This document shows positions 37,334 to 47,352 of a DNA stretch of 64,000 nucleotides, in pieces; the stretch's first letter is position 1, and each line of letters begins with the position of its first letter. The translations under genes were made by a program, and so were the position numbers. A model generated the notes under the pieces. The model was given only the letters and a program-made list of their open reading frames with translations, had not been told where the DNA came from and made no database searches. Location: positions 2,914,001-2,978,000 of the forward strand of contig NZ_CP192738.1 in NCBI RefSeq assembly GCF_050749805.1. The letters run 5' to 3'. Source of the DNA: Hahella sp018986435 (GTDB lineage: Bacteria > Pseudomonadota > Gammaproteobacteria > Pseudomonadales > Oleiphilaceae).

Positions 37334-38680
37334 ATGTATGATTTAGTTGTTATTGGGGCCGGTTCTGGAGGCGTGAGGGCGGCTCGCGTCGCGGCTCAGT
37401 CAGGGGCGAAAGTCGCCATTATCGAAGAGCGTTTCTACGGCGGCACCTGCGTTAACGTAGGTTGCGTGCCGAAAAAGCTGTTTGTCTACGCTTCCCACTA
37501 CGGTGAAGACTTCCACGACGCCCAGGGCTTCGGTTGGGATACAGGATCGCCAACCTTCAACTGGCGTCGGCTGGTGGAAAACAAAGATAATGAAATCAAA
37601 CGCTTGAACGGCATTTATGAGAATCTTCTCAAAAACGCCGGCGTGGAAATTATTGACGGGCGCGGGACGATTAAAGCCCCCGGCCAAGTTGAAGTAAACG
37701 GCGAGGTGCTGCAAACAAAACATATTCTGGTGGCTACCGGCAGCAAGTCGTTCATGCCGGAGTTCCCAGGTTGCGAACATAGTCTGGATTCCGACGCTAT
37801 GTTCTACCTGGAGCGTCTGCCGAATAAGGCGATTGTGGTGGGCGGCGGTTATATCGCTGTGGAGTTCGCCGGCATACTTGCGGGCCTTGGCGTAGAGACT
37901 CACTTGGTTTATCGCGGTCCGCGCCTGTTGAAGAAGTTCGACGGCGATATTCGCGACTTCTTGCACGATGAGATCGTCAAGAAAGGCATTCATCTTCACT
38001 TGGAAGAGGACGTCGTCGCCATCGAAAAGACTAGCGACGACGTTGCGCCTTATTTGGTGAAGCTCAAATCCGGCGCCACGCTGCAGGTTGGACTAACGCT
38101 TCATGCGACGGGCAGGACGCCAAATACAGCCGGACTGGGATTGGAGGAAAGCGGCGTCAAGCTGGGCGCCAGAGGCGAGGTGCTGGTGGATGACGATTAC
38201 CAGACCAATGTGCCTGGCATATTCGCCGTCGGTGATGTGATTGACCGTTATCAGCTCACCCCAGTGGCGCTGTCAGAAGGCATGTACGTCGCTAACTACC
38301 TGTTTGGCGAGAATCCGGTGTCGGTGGATTATGAACGCATCCCCACGGCGGTGTTCTCCCAGCCCAGCGTCGCTACGATAGGCCCAACTGAGGAAGAGGC
38401 GAGGGCGAAGCACAGTCATATCAAGGTCTTCCGCTCCAGCTTCCGCGCTTTGAAAAACACTCTCAGCGGCAATCAGGAACGCACCATGATGAAACTGATT
38501 GTGGACGGGGATACGGATGTGGTTCTTGGCGCACACATGGTCGGCTCGGAAGCGGCGGAGATTATTCAGGGATTGGCGGTGGCGATTCGAGCTGGCGCCA
38601 CAAAGGCGATATTTGACACCACCATCGGCATCCATCCTTCCAGTGCGGAAGAGTTCGTCACTATGCGGCAGCCTGTTTAG
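37334..38680 (+). CDS. gor: glutathione reductase
   Basis: A 448-residue NADPH-dependent flavoprotein that reduces glutathione disulfide. The N-terminal FAD motif (VVIGAGSGGVRAARVAA) and the redox disulfide GGTCVNVGCVPKKL (C39 and C44) are intact. The NADP-binding region has VVGGGYIAVEFAGILAGLG. The C-terminus has the catalytic His in the HPSSAEEF motif. This is full length for a bacterial GR. Other FAD disulfide reductases, such as thioredoxin or mercuric reductase, are unlikely given these motifs. Confidence 0.93.
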   Translation: MYDLVVIGAGSGGVRAARVAAQSGAKVAIIEERFYGGTCVNVGCVPKKLFVYASHYGEDFHDAQGFGWDTGSPTFNWRRLVENKDNEIKRLNGIYENLLKNAGVEIIDGRGTIKAPGQVEVNGEVLQTKHILVATGSKSFMPEFPGCEHSLDSDAMFYLERLPNKAIVVGGGYIAVEFAGILAGLGVETHLVYRGPRLLKKFDGDIRDFLHDEIVKKGIHLHLEEDVVAIEKTSDDVAPYLVKLKSGATLQVGLTLHATGRTPNTAGLGLEESGVKLGARGEVLVDDDYQTNVPGIFAVGDVIDRYQLTPVALSEGMYVANYLFGENPVSVDYERIPTAVFSQPSVATIGPTEEEARAKHSHIKVFRSSFRALKNTLSGNQERTMMKLIVDGDTDVVLGAHMVGSEAAEIIQGLAVAIRAGATKAIFDTTIGIHPSSAEEFVTMRQPV

Positions 38681-38701
38681 GGGCCGCCTCGAGCGCTTCT
38701 T

Positions 38702-40681
38702 TTAGCGATCTTCATCGCCGTGAGCGGCGGCGTTTTCCGGCGTGGGGTTTTCCGCGTCGGATTCGCCCAGCCAAGTCTGCAGGCAATCCACTAGCTGTTG
38801 CTTCTTGATGGGTTTGCTCAGGTAATCATCCATACCAGCCTTACGACAGGCGTCGGCGGCGCCTTCCAGGGCGTTGGCCGTCAACGCGACAATGGGAGTA
38901 GGTTTGACGCCTGCGCGGGATTCCATTTGCCGGATCTTGGCGGTGGCCTGATACCCGTCCATGACTGGCATCTGACAGTCCATGAAGATCAGATCGTATT
39001 TGCTCCCGCGTACTTTTTGCAGGGCTTCTTCGCCGTTGTCGGCATTTTCAGTTTCGATGCCCAGCTTGTTGAGGATACCGCAGGTGACTTTCTGGTTGAC
39101 CTGATTATCCTCCACAATCAAAACCCGGCCCTGGAACTGAGGAATCGGTCCGGCCGCCGGAGCGCTCCAACTGGCGCCGTCCGGTGAGCGCCGATAATGC
39201 AGCGTTAGCGCGAATTTGAAGCAGCTGCCTTTTCCGGATTCACTTTCAACGAAAATTTCCCCTTCCATCAATTCCAGCAGTCGCTTGGCGATCGCCAGAC
39301 CCAGGCCGGTTCCTCCGTAGCGCCGCGAATTGGACTGATCCGCCTGTTGGAACGAGCTGAACATGCGGCGCTGCTGTTCGGGAGCGATGCCGATACCGCT
39401 GTCCTCCACTTCGCAGGTGAAGCAGACTTTGTCTGCGCCGATTTCTTCCCAATTGGCGTGCACGCGGATATAGCCCTCCGCGGTAAACTTGATGGCGTTG
39501 TTAATCAGGTTAGCGAGCACTTGGCGAATACGGGCGGGGTCGGCGGTGACCAGCGCGTCCTGCAGCTCGCCTTCGTACTCCTGATGCAATAACAGGCCTT
39601 TTTCTTCGACCTGAGGGCGGAAGGCATTGAGCGTTTCCTCCACCAGGGAGCGCAGGTTAAATTCAATGGGGTCGATGGAAAGACGTCCGCGCTCAATTTT
39701 GGAGAAATCCAGAATATCGTCGATGATAGCGATCAAGTGTTCCGTGGAGCGCATGGCGACATGGGTATATTCTTTCTGTTCCTCGTCCTGCTGGGTTTCC
39801 TGCAATAACTGCAACATGCCCAACACGCCGTTCATGGGGGTGCGCAACTCATGGCTCATAATGGCCAGAAACTCGCTCTTGGCCTTGCTGGCGCTCTCTG
39901 CCTCGTTGCGCGCGGTTTCGATCATTCCCAGGTGTTCCGTCTGCTCCAGGCTGGCTTTTTCCAGCGCCACAGCTAACTGATTGATGCTGTCCCGCAATCG
40001 GCTCAGCTCCAGCCCTCTGATGTCCGGCGCCCGGGTGCGGTAGTCGCCGTTTTTAATTAACTCCACACCGGCGGTGAGCTGCTCAATGGGATTGGCGATG
40101 GAGCGCGCCATATTCCGGATTAGCAGATAGGTGAGGAACATGAGTAGAGCGGCCACAGTGAAGGAACTGTAGATAATCCGGTGCTGGCCCTCAATGATGA
40201 CGCTTTCAGTAATAGCGACTTCCACCTTGCCGATCCGTGAAGGACCGGTTGTGAACTGGAACTCGCTGGCGAAACTGGCGAAGGCGTCGTTCTCCAATTC
40301 GATCTGTGACTGCAGAATATCCGCAGACAGCAGGATGGGCGTTTCGTCGGCGTCGGCCAGCTTGCGTCCTGCGCCGTCGATCTCCGCCATCAAGTTGCCA
40401 AAGGAGTCGTGAATGGTGATGTGGTGCACCAGCGGTGACTGAGCGACTTTGCCAAGCAGCTTCTCCAGGGCGCCGGTGTTGCCGGAGATGACGTCATATT
40501 CCACCGCCGGAGCGAGCTGGTCGGCGATCAGTTGTCCCCGCGCGATCAGGTCAGTGCGGGCTTCGCTCAGCCGCACGGTGGTGAAGAAGAAAACCAGGCA
40601 CGCAAACATCAAGCCGCTGGGCAACAGGCCGAGCAGTAACGACTTTTTGTAAACGCTCCAGTCTTGAAAACCGCGTTTCAT
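38702..40681 (-). CDS. hybrid sensor histidine kinase
   Basis: A 659-residue membrane sensor kinase. Membrane helices flank a periplasmic region of about 130 residues (about 14-33 and 165-185), then a HAMP segment, a HisKA block with phospho-acceptor His in SHELRTPMNGVLGML, and the HATPase N, G1 and G2 boxes (NAIKFT, DSGIGIAP, GGTGLGLAI). A C-terminal receiver domain has the acceptor Asp in FMDCQMPVMDGY. There is no HPt domain, so the phosphate must go to a separate protein. Its start overlaps the stop of the binding-protein gene by ATGA, so it is translated with it and likely senses its ligand. Confidence 0.93.
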   Translation of the reverse strand: MKRGFQDWSVYKKSLLLGLLPSGLMFACLVFFFTTVRLSEARTDLIARGQLIADQLAPAVEYDVISGNTGALEKLLGKVAQSPLVHHITIHDSFGNLMAEIDGAGRKLADADETPILLSADILQSQIELENDAFASFASEFQFTTGPSRIGKVEVAITESVIIEGQHRIIYSSFTVAALLMFLTYLLIRNMARSIANPIEQLTAGVELIKNGDYRTRAPDIRGLELSRLRDSINQLAVALEKASLEQTEHLGMIETARNEAESASKAKSEFLAIMSHELRTPMNGVLGMLQLLQETQQDEEQKEYTHVAMRSTEHLIAIIDDILDFSKIERGRLSIDPIEFNLRSLVEETLNAFRPQVEEKGLLLHQEYEGELQDALVTADPARIRQVLANLINNAIKFTAEGYIRVHANWEEIGADKVCFTCEVEDSGIGIAPEQQRRMFSSFQQADQSNSRRYGGTGLGLAIAKRLLELMEGEIFVESESGKGSCFKFALTLHYRRSPDGASWSAPAAGPIPQFQGRVLIVEDNQVNQKVTCGILNKLGIETENADNGEEALQKVRGSKYDLIFMDCQMPVMDGYQATAKIRQMESRAGVKPTPIVALTANALEGAADACRKAGMDDYLSKPIKKQQLVDCLQTWLGESDAENPTPENAAAHGDEDR

Positions 40682-41628
40682 TGTTCAGCCTCTGACATTT
40701 CCAGGCGATGCTGTAACTCGTAGGCATCGGGAATGATTAAATTCAGCGAGCGCGCCACCTGGATATTGACGGCGACGGAAAAGTAGCGGGAATGCTCCGA
40801 TGGAGCTGGCTTTTTGTCAGTAAGATAGCGCTGGACTATTTCCGTCGTCTGACGGGCGAAGTCGGCGCTGGTTGAATAAGTAGTGGCGAGCGCCCCGGCT
40901 TTGACGAAAGCGAGAGAAGGGCCGATCAAAAAGCGATTGTGACGGTAGGCGGTGAGCAATATGTGTTTGATCTGCGAGCCGTTGAAAACATCAGTGTCCA
41001 GAATGCCCAACAGATAGTCGGTATTGTCGAGCGCGGCGCTGAGCATGCGTTGCGCGCTTTCATATTGGGATAATGGGTAGTTGCTGAGCAGTTGCCCGGC
41101 CACCGGCGTGGCGGGCAAGTCCGTCAATGGCTGGGCGCTGAGTACCCCCGCCGTCCGGGCGGTGGGCAGTATCAAGCCCGCCAGTCGCGCCTGTCGCTGC
41201 AACGGCGCATCCAAAAAGATAGCGGTGTGCGGCGTTGCGCCGGGATATTCCCGGGTTAATCTCAGATAGTCGCTGCGACTGACAAACAGACTGATCACCA
41301 GTTGTCCTTTAGCTCCTGCCAGACTTTGTTGCAATGCCCGTTCACCCAACGCCAGAATGACGGCGTCGTTCTCCAATGTGGAAAAGTGGATATTGGCGTC
41401 GCTGATGAACTCCGCGCGCCAGGGAGCGGGAGACAGCGCTTTGAATTCCTCCAGGAACTTGGCGGCGATTGGCGTTCTTTCCGGACCGGCCACATAGACT
41501 ATCAGACTGAACTCCTGGGCGCCTGCGGCGGTGGCGAGAGACAGCGCCAGCATCAAGGCGGCCCAGCAGACCGCGTAACGCCGGGCGGCGGCGAGAGAGA
41601 GGACTAACGATGAAAAAATACCGGCCAT
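40678..41628 (-). CDS. periplasmic ABC-type substrate-binding protein
   Basis: About 316 residues from the ATG at 41628, which has a GGGGA site; a TTG lies upstream. A signal peptide ends around residue 37 (ATAAGAQEF). The Leu/Ala-rich two-lobe fold (LIVYVAGPERTPIAAKFLEEF) resembles the peripheral ABC substrate-binding proteins (TrpX/YtfQ type), but no permease or ATPase gene is nearby. Placed between a TonB receptor and a sensor kinase and overlapping the kinase start, it probably acts as a ligand sensor partner rather than a transporter part. This is inference from context. Confidence 0.75.
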   Translation of the reverse strand: MAGIFSSLVLSLAAARRYAVCWAALMLALSLATAAGAQEFSLIVYVAGPERTPIAAKFLEEFKALSPAPWRAEFISDANIHFSTLENDAVILALGERALQQSLAGAKGQLVISLFVSRSDYLRLTREYPGATPHTAIFLDAPLQRQARLAGLILPTARTAGVLSAQPLTDLPATPVAGQLLSNYPLSQYESAQRMLSAALDNTDYLLGILDTDVFNGSQIKHILLTAYRHNRFLIGPSLAFVKAGALATTYSTSADFARQTTEIVQRYLTDKKPAPSEHSRYFSVAVNIQVARSLNLIIPDAYELQHRLEMSEAEQ

Positions 41629-41642
41629 CCCTGGTCCCCGCC

Positions 41643-43892
41643 TCAAAACTTCAGGTTCGCGGACAAGAACAGATGGGTGCGGTCGTCCAGGACGTTGTCG
41701 CGATACATGATCGGGTCATCGTTCAGGTAATGCTCCAGTTTTGCGGATAGTTCCATTTGGCCGCGACCCAGGCGGCGATGATAGCTGACGGTCAGGTCGG
41801 CGCGCTCGTAGACGTAGTCGCCAATGGCGTCGGCCAGATAGTAAGCCGCCGCGGCATCAAATCGGTCGCTGATCCGTCGCAGCCAGGTGAAACTGCCGCT
41901 ATGGCGGGCGGACATGCGGGACTCGATCTGGAACAAACGACTGACGTCGAAACTGGTGTAGGCGGTGTAAAAGTCCGTCACAGAGCCGGTGTATTCCTCA
42001 TCCTGATCCAGATAAGCGTAGGTTGCTCTGAGGGTGTCGCGCAAGGAAGGAGAGTAGGTGGTTTCGACCTCGAAGCCGGTTTGCTCGATTTTGAGGTTGT
42101 TTTCAGGTTCGAAAGAGAAGTACTGCAATGGCGCGCTGATAAGGTCCCACATGTTATCGCGAAACACCTTGATGTCCGCTTCCAGCCCCCATTCCGGATA
42201 GTTGAGATAGTAGCCGATTTCGCGGGAGACGATTTTTTCGTTATCCAGCCCTCCTGGCGACCGGATCAGAAAACTGCGGGCTTCGGTCTCGCCATCCAGC
42301 GGCGGGTCCAGATCCCTGGCGACAAAGCTCCAGGCGACGGACTGCTCATAGGTGTCAGGTGTGCGCACGGCATGGGACACCACCAGACGCAACGTCTGGT
42401 TAGGCGTCAGGTGGTAGAACATGGCGCCCCGGGGGGAGAAATAACCGCCGTTAGCCTGATCATGCTCCGCCATGCCGCCCAGGTTGAAGCCGAGGTCCGG
42501 CAGAGGGCGGTATTCCAGATTGAAAAACGCCCGTTGCAGATAGTTATCATCGCCGCCGTTGAAGTAAGTTTCTGAGTAAAAACTGTCTTTACGAAAGCTC
42601 AAACCGGACACCAGCCTGACTTCATCGGAAAAGGTGTAAGTATCCTGCAGCTCGATGTCCTGACGGGTTTCGGCGATGTCCAGGTTAATTCTGCCGCAGA
42701 CGATGGCGTCGGGATCGCTGGCGGACATTTCTTCAATAAGCGTGCGGGCGATCGCGTCGTCTTCCGCAGAGCCAAGCCCCGAGCCCGGCCCGGAGACAAT
42801 GTTGGCGTAGATCTCAGCCAGAGTTGCGCCGTTGGCGCCGATCAGGATGGAGCCGAAACGTTGATTGGCCGCGTACAGGGCGGACAGGTTGTCGCTGAAT
42901 AGAATGGGGTGATTACAGTTGGTCCAGTCCTGCCGCCGGATGCGTCGATGCGCATAGGCTTGCACCTGGAAAAAGTGATTGGCGTTCACTTCCCGGCGCC
43001 AGTTCACCGAGGCGAAACGGTCCCGTTCGTCGGACTCAGGGACGCTGGTCTGGCCGTCGCCGGTATCAGGGTGATAGTCATGGTCGCCGTTCAACAGACC
43101 TGCTTGCACTTGCAGGTTATCTCTGGGTCCCAGTTGCACATTGGCGGAAAGGTTAAATCCGTCCAGATCGTAGCTGTCGATAAAGGGATCGCCATTGGCG
43201 CGACGATCAAAACCATCGTCCTGCTTGCCGTTCACGGAAATACGGTAGTTGAGGGTGTCGCCGCCTCCGCCATAGCTGGCGTGATAGCGGTTATAGCCAT
43301 TGCTGCCGTCCCAGTAGCTAAGGGAGGTCCCGTGCGTGTCATAGGGATGTTTGGTGATGATATTGACGATAGCCAGGAACGAATTGGCGCCGTAAGCAGC
43401 GGCGTTAGGGCCGCGGGTAATTTCTATGCGTGCGATGTCTTCCAGGGCGACCGGAATATTGAGCCAGTCCACATCCGCCAGATTGGGGTTGTAGACGGAT
43501 CGCCCATCCACCAGCACCTGCAGGCGGCGCTGCTCGTTGGCGTTAGTGCCATGGTAGCTGACGGAAGGAAGGTTGGAGGACACGGACCCGACAGTCATGC
43601 CGGGAACCAGACGAAAGGCGTCGTGCAGATTACGTACGCCAAGTCGATGCAGTAACTCTGCATCCAGAACTGTCACAGTTGCGGGAGTTTCCGAACGGGG
43701 CTGTTTGAGTCGGGCCGGGGTCAGCACCACCGGAATCTCGGCGGATTGCCAGTCCGTCATGGAGATGTCGGCCTCCGCCAGCATATCATTCGAAGAGCTT
43801 TCGACGGCATGGGCGAGAGAGCTGGCGCAAGCTAAAACAAGCGCAGACAGACCGCGTCGCTCTTTGGTCGCTCGGACAGTTATCAACCGCAT
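41643..43892 (-). CDS. TonB-dependent outer-membrane receptor
   Basis: A 749-residue TonB-dependent receptor with a signal peptide (LSALVLACASSLAHA). The plug domain spans about 60-190, with the SETPATVTVLDAELL start and the GPNAAAYGANSFLAIVNIITK motif. A beta-barrel of alternating aromatic strands follows, ending in an LFLSANLKF terminus with the final aromatic Phe expected for BAM recognition. The ligand is unknown; similarity of the plug to vitamin B12/siderophore-type receptors is only general. It is first in the operon with the binding protein and the kinase. Confidence 0.9.
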   Translation of the reverse strand: MRLITVRATKERRGLSALVLACASSLAHAVESSSNDMLAEADISMTDWQSAEIPVVLTPARLKQPRSETPATVTVLDAELLHRLGVRNLHDAFRLVPGMTVGSVSSNLPSVSYHGTNANEQRRLQVLVDGRSVYNPNLADVDWLNIPVALEDIARIEITRGPNAAAYGANSFLAIVNIITKHPYDTHGTSLSYWDGSNGYNRYHASYGGGGDTLNYRISVNGKQDDGFDRRANGDPFIDSYDLDGFNLSANVQLGPRDNLQVQAGLLNGDHDYHPDTGDGQTSVPESDERDRFASVNWRREVNANHFFQVQAYAHRRIRRQDWTNCNHPILFSDNLSALYAANQRFGSILIGANGATLAEIYANIVSGPGSGLGSAEDDAIARTLIEEMSASDPDAIVCGRINLDIAETRQDIELQDTYTFSDEVRLVSGLSFRKDSFYSETYFNGGDDNYLQRAFFNLEYRPLPDLGFNLGGMAEHDQANGGYFSPRGAMFYHLTPNQTLRLVVSHAVRTPDTYEQSVAWSFVARDLDPPLDGETEARSFLIRSPGGLDNEKIVSREIGYYLNYPEWGLEADIKVFRDNMWDLISAPLQYFSFEPENNLKIEQTGFEVETTYSPSLRDTLRATYAYLDQDEEYTGSVTDFYTAYTSFDVSRLFQIESRMSARHSGSFTWLRRISDRFDAAAAYYLADAIGDYVYERADLTVSYHRRLGRGQMELSAKLEHYLNDDPIMYRDNVLDDRTHLFLSANLKF

Positions 43893-44059
43893 ATGATAGC
43901 GTCTAGTTGTGTGGTATGAGGTTTCCCGGTGTCTTGTTCTTATTCGTCCGCTCCCTGCAAGATCAGCCGGCGTCGCTTCCGGCTCTGCGTTTCCGTCGCC
44001 CCTCGGGTTGTCGGTGAGGAGGAATCGCTGCTGACAAAGCTGACTTTTACCTTAGAAAG

Positions 44060-45184
44060 TCATCCGGCGCAATATTTAAGGTTTTTTAGCGCCTTATGCG
44101 CACAAAGTTTGTCCGACGCGATGGCGACGTCCACCAGATAGAACAGGGACGCCAGCCCGAAATGATCCCTGCCCATGTTGTGATAGACCATGCCCAGCGC
44201 GATATCCTCTGCGCTATAGCTCTGGTGGTGGCTACTGAAATACAGGGCGCTCTGGTTCAGCTCCTCGTCATTCAGTAAGCGTGTAATACGGCCGACGCCG
44301 CCGTGGTAAGCCTGAATCAGTAACAGGCCGTACAAGGCGTTGCGTTTCTTCTCCGGCAGCTTGCCGAACAAGGCGTTAAAAGGCTCTTCCAGATTGCGAT
44401 GATTCTGTTGATACAGCTTCAGCGCGCAGTCAATCTGCGCCATACGATGCAGGTAATACTGCTTGGGCACGCCGCAATCCTTCAGCACAGTGGTGCGCAA
44501 CTGCATGATGCCATTGGCGTTGGCGACGGAGCGGCTGTTTTTCAATCCGCCGCTTTCAATCAAAACTTGGCCGAGGATTTCCCGCATGATGGAGTCCGGG
44601 AAACTATAGCGTCCCTGGGCTTTGCGTGTTTCGTAAATGTCGATGAAGGCTTTGTATAACGGTACTGGCTTATCCTTGTCGCCGACTTTTAAGCCGTCCC
44701 AGGAGCCCCAGATTAATACGTCTTTATCCGGCCCCAACATGCGCGTTGCGGACTCCTGTAGATCTACGTGGGGTTGATCGCAGGCGAGCGCGAAAGGATA
44801 ACCGGCGTCGTTTAATGAACCTTCCGCCCAGAAAGGCTCCTTCTGTTTGGCCGCCAGCTTTTTACGCAGCTGGTTGATGGCCTGCTGGGTGTCGGCCTCA
44901 TCATCCCGATTGTTGAGATAGCCTTTGAAGATGCCCTGGTTGTCGAACAGGATGTGCCGGTCAGGCTTTTCGCAAAATCCGGTGGATAACAAAACCCAGG
45001 TGCGAATGATGCTCAGATTGCGGTAAAAGTTGAGGCTGTATCGGTAAGGCGTCTGCCTGACGGCTTCCGTCCAACGCTCCAGTTGGGCGTCCGCGACGGC
45101 GCTTCTTACTGGTGAAAGAGACGTCAGCAGGACCAATGCAATAAAACGGATGACGAGTGTAATTCTAAAGCTACGCATATCCAA
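44060..45184 (-). CDS. lytic-transglycosylase-like periplasmic protein
   Basis: A 374-residue protein with a signal peptide (to about residue 31). Residues about 200-310 fit the lysozyme-like SLT fold: the catalytic-Glu motif GQVLIESGGL, then ANANGIMQLR and LLIQAYHGGVGR. This is the arrangement of soluble lytic transglycosylases. The remainder is unfamiliar. Peptidoglycan cleavage is likely but unproven. It lies convergent to nothing and is separated from the TonB receptor by 167 bp. Confidence 0.72.
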   Translation of the reverse strand: MDMRSFRITLVIRFIALVLLTSLSPVRSAVADAQLERWTEAVRQTPYRYSLNFYRNLSIIRTWVLLSTGFCEKPDRHILFDNQGIFKGYLNNRDDEADTQQAINQLRKKLAAKQKEPFWAEGSLNDAGYPFALACDQPHVDLQESATRMLGPDKDVLIWGSWDGLKVGDKDKPVPLYKAFIDIYETRKAQGRYSFPDSIMREILGQVLIESGGLKNSRSVANANGIMQLRTTVLKDCGVPKQYYLHRMAQIDCALKLYQQNHRNLEEPFNALFGKLPEKKRNALYGLLLIQAYHGGVGRITRLLNDEELNQSALYFSSHHQSYSAEDIALGMVYHNMGRDHFGLASLFYLVDVAIASDKLCAHKALKNLKYCAG

Positions 45185-45305
45185 ATAGTGTCAGCAGTGA
45201 AATTCATACGCAACCGGCGCGAAGCGTATTCTTGGTCTGTCTATAACGCGGAAACCACAACAGACCCTAGGCTAATGTATTGTTTTACGGTAACTTATGG
45301 AAGCG

Positions 45306-45533
45306 TTAGGGTTTGTGATCAAGTCTCCCTCGCCGTACAAAACGGCGCAAAAAGGCGTGTTTTCGCGAGAGCTTGCGCAGCCGCGTCCTGAACTTGGGCG
45401 AATAACGCGCGAGAACGGTCAGCGCGATAAAAATCAGCGGCAGGCCCAGAGGAATTGGCAACGGAAGAAGCACTGCGCCAACAATCAACAAGGCGGATGC
45501 GAGAATGATGTAAGTCCAATGTACCACTTTCAT
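45306..45533 (-). CDS. small membrane protein
   Basis: A 75-residue protein from the ATG at 45533. It has two membrane-spanning stretches (VHWTYIILASALLIVGAVL; PLPIPLGLPLIFIALTVL), then a strongly basic tail (RTRLRKLSRKHAFLRRFVRRGR). The Pro/Leu loop recalls the PGPGW family of small membrane proteins. It resembles no enzyme. Function unknown. Confidence 0.65.
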   Translation of the reverse strand: MKVVHWTYIILASALLIVGAVLLPLPIPLGLPLIFIALTVLARYSPKFRTRLRKLSRKHAFLRRFVRRGRLDHKP

Positions 45534-45589
45534 AGATGACGCACAGATAGGCGGAAATCGCGGCATCTTAATCCGCCGTTTATGACAGG

Positions 45590-46504
45590 ATGATGAACAG
45601 TTTTATGAATGCGAAATTAGCGGTGAAAAGAGAGCAAATGTTGTCCGTGTTGAGGTTGATCGGCGGGCGTAGGTTCAACTGGCGGGTGATGGTTGTCATG
45701 GCGGCGCTGGCGCTTTCGCCAACCTCCGCCTGGGCGTGGGGCGAACTGGGACACCGTGTAGTGTGTGATGTCGCTTGGAAGGAATTGTCCCCGGCGGTGC
45801 GTGATCAGGTGCAGAAGCTGTTGCAGCAGGCGGGCAAGCGCACTTTCGCGGAGGCCTGCCTGTGGCCGGATCAAGTCAGGTCCGAGAAAGAGTTCAAGCA
45901 CACAGGCTCCTATCACTATGTGAATGTCGAGCGCGCGGCCACTGAAGTATCCACCGCTAAGGATTGTCAAAGCAAAGGCTGCGTGCTGACGGCGCTCAAC
46001 GCCTACGCGGACGCCCTGAGAGGCAAGCCGCACCCGGATTACCAGGCCACTCCTGCGCAGGCGTTGATGTTCATCGGGCATTTTATCGGCGATATTCATC
46101 AGCCCCTGCATGTGTCCTATGGCGATGACCGCGGCGGCAACAAGGTTGTCTATAACGTCGCCGGTGAAGAAACCAATTTACACCGCTTATGGGATGTGAA
46201 TATCCCTGAGTCAGGCTTGCCCCGGGATTGGCGCAAGGCGGGCAAGAAAGTGCGCGGCAAGCATCGTGGCGAGGCGGTGACCGCGCTGACGCTGCAGGAT
46301 GCGGAGAGTTGGGCGAATGAGTCGCTCGCCATTACCCGAAAAGTCTATGCATCGCTGCCAACGCAAGGCTCCGAATGGAGTAAAAAAGAGCTGGCGCGGG
46401 AATACCCTGTTGCTGAAATGCGTCTCTATCAGGCGGGCGTACGCTTAGGCGCGGTTCTGAACCAACTGTTGGCGCCCAATCAGGACCAGACTCTGGCGGA
46501 TTAG
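45590..46504 (+). CDS. S1/P1-type secreted nuclease
   Basis: A 304-residue zinc nuclease. A signal peptide ends at AWAW (about residue 50), so the mature protein begins WGELGHRVV, as required: the N-terminal Trp is a zinc ligand in this family. Other ligand regions are visible: HYVNVER, the IGHFIGDIHQPLHVSYGDDRGGN cluster and LHRLWDVNI. Cys pairs (SKGC, CLWP) may form disulfides. It should degrade single-stranded nucleic acids outside the cell. Alternative in-frame starts exist at 45605 and 45638. Confidence 0.9.
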   Translation: MMNSFMNAKLAVKREQMLSVLRLIGGRRFNWRVMVVMAALALSPTSAWAWGELGHRVVCDVAWKELSPAVRDQVQKLLQQAGKRTFAEACLWPDQVRSEKEFKHTGSYHYVNVERAATEVSTAKDCQSKGCVLTALNAYADALRGKPHPDYQATPAQALMFIGHFIGDIHQPLHVSYGDDRGGNKVVYNVAGEETNLHRLWDVNIPESGLPRDWRKAGKKVRGKHRGEAVTALTLQDAESWANESLAITRKVYASLPTQGSEWSKKELAREYPVAEMRLYQAGVRLGAVLNQLLAPNQDQTLAD

Positions 46505-46606
46505 ACCAAAAGACGAGGGAGCAGCTAGTCAGCATGGTTCCCAGCCGCTTGCGAATCTGCATAGAATGGAAGTAAGCAACGGCGCAACCCGTAAGGAGAT
46601 GTATCG

Positions 46607-46927
46607 ATGGGGGTAGTAATCAGCTTTCGCAAGGACAACATTTCTCCGGAAAACGTCCTGCGCTATTTCTTCCATGAGATCAATGAGGCTCACGGCTTGG
46701 AATTGAGCCTGACCGATCCTCGTATCAAACCACATCTTGCCGCGTTGAAAAGTCTTGCGGAGGTTTACGTCAAAACCGCCGCGACGGAAGTGAAAGGAAT
46801 CGACGAGGCGCTGCAGGAGCCGCTTCTGAAAGAAATCACCAAACTGAGGGCCCGTTTTTTAGCGGAAACCGTGTTGGGCGTCTTGCAGGAAGAGAGCATA
46901 GTGCATATTGTGCCCGACCACGAATGA
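46607..46927 (+). CDS. hypothetical protein
   Basis: A 106-residue soluble protein with a good AAGGAG site. It is helix-rich and acidic (ISPENVLRYFFHEINEAHGLE), with no signal peptide, membrane helix or known motif. A second small gene with a similar layout follows at 47051. The two could be co-expressed; function unknown. Confidence 0.65.
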   Translation: MGVVISFRKDNISPENVLRYFFHEINEAHGLELSLTDPRIKPHLAALKSLAEVYVKTAATEVKGIDEALQEPLLKEITKLRARFLAETVLGVLQEESIVHIVPDHE

Positions 46928-47050
46928 AAGCCGTCCGTTTATCTCCGCTGCAATGCCGTTCTTCCGAGAATTGTTACGGAGATTTCCGGCGACGGACGCT
47001 TATCGTAGTTCAGGTTGTTTTTTGATTAGTACGACACCAGGATTTGTTTG

Positions 47051-47326
47051 ATGAATATTGAAGAACAGGAAAAAATCATCGGTCTGTTAGGATCAATGGC
47101 GATGTATAACGATAAGGGAATACACTGGACGGACGCCTCGCCGGAAAAGGCGGCGCAAGTGCGCGACGGATTCAGAAAAGCAATCGATAATCTGATTGCG
47201 GAAATAGGGCAGGACAATATACCGGAGCAGGTTTTAACCTTACTGCGCTCGGACAAGGTGCTGGTGGACGGCCAGGGCTCCGCCTACACCGAGGCGCGTC
47301 GGCTGTTTAAAAGCCTCAACGCCTGA
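47051..47326 (+). CDS. hypothetical protein
   Basis: A 91-residue acidic, helix-rich protein (MNIEEQEKIIGLLGSM...). No domain recognised. Start at ATG 47051; the TTG before it is an in-frame alternative. It ends just before a hairpin with a T4 run (47353-47380). Confidence 0.6.
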   Translation: MNIEEQEKIIGLLGSMAMYNDKGIHWTDASPEKAAQVRDGFRKAIDNLIAEIGQDNIPEQVLTLLRSDKVLVDGQGSAYTEARRLFKSLNA

Positions 47327-47352
47327 TTTACCACTCTTTTCTCTCCCTCTCA

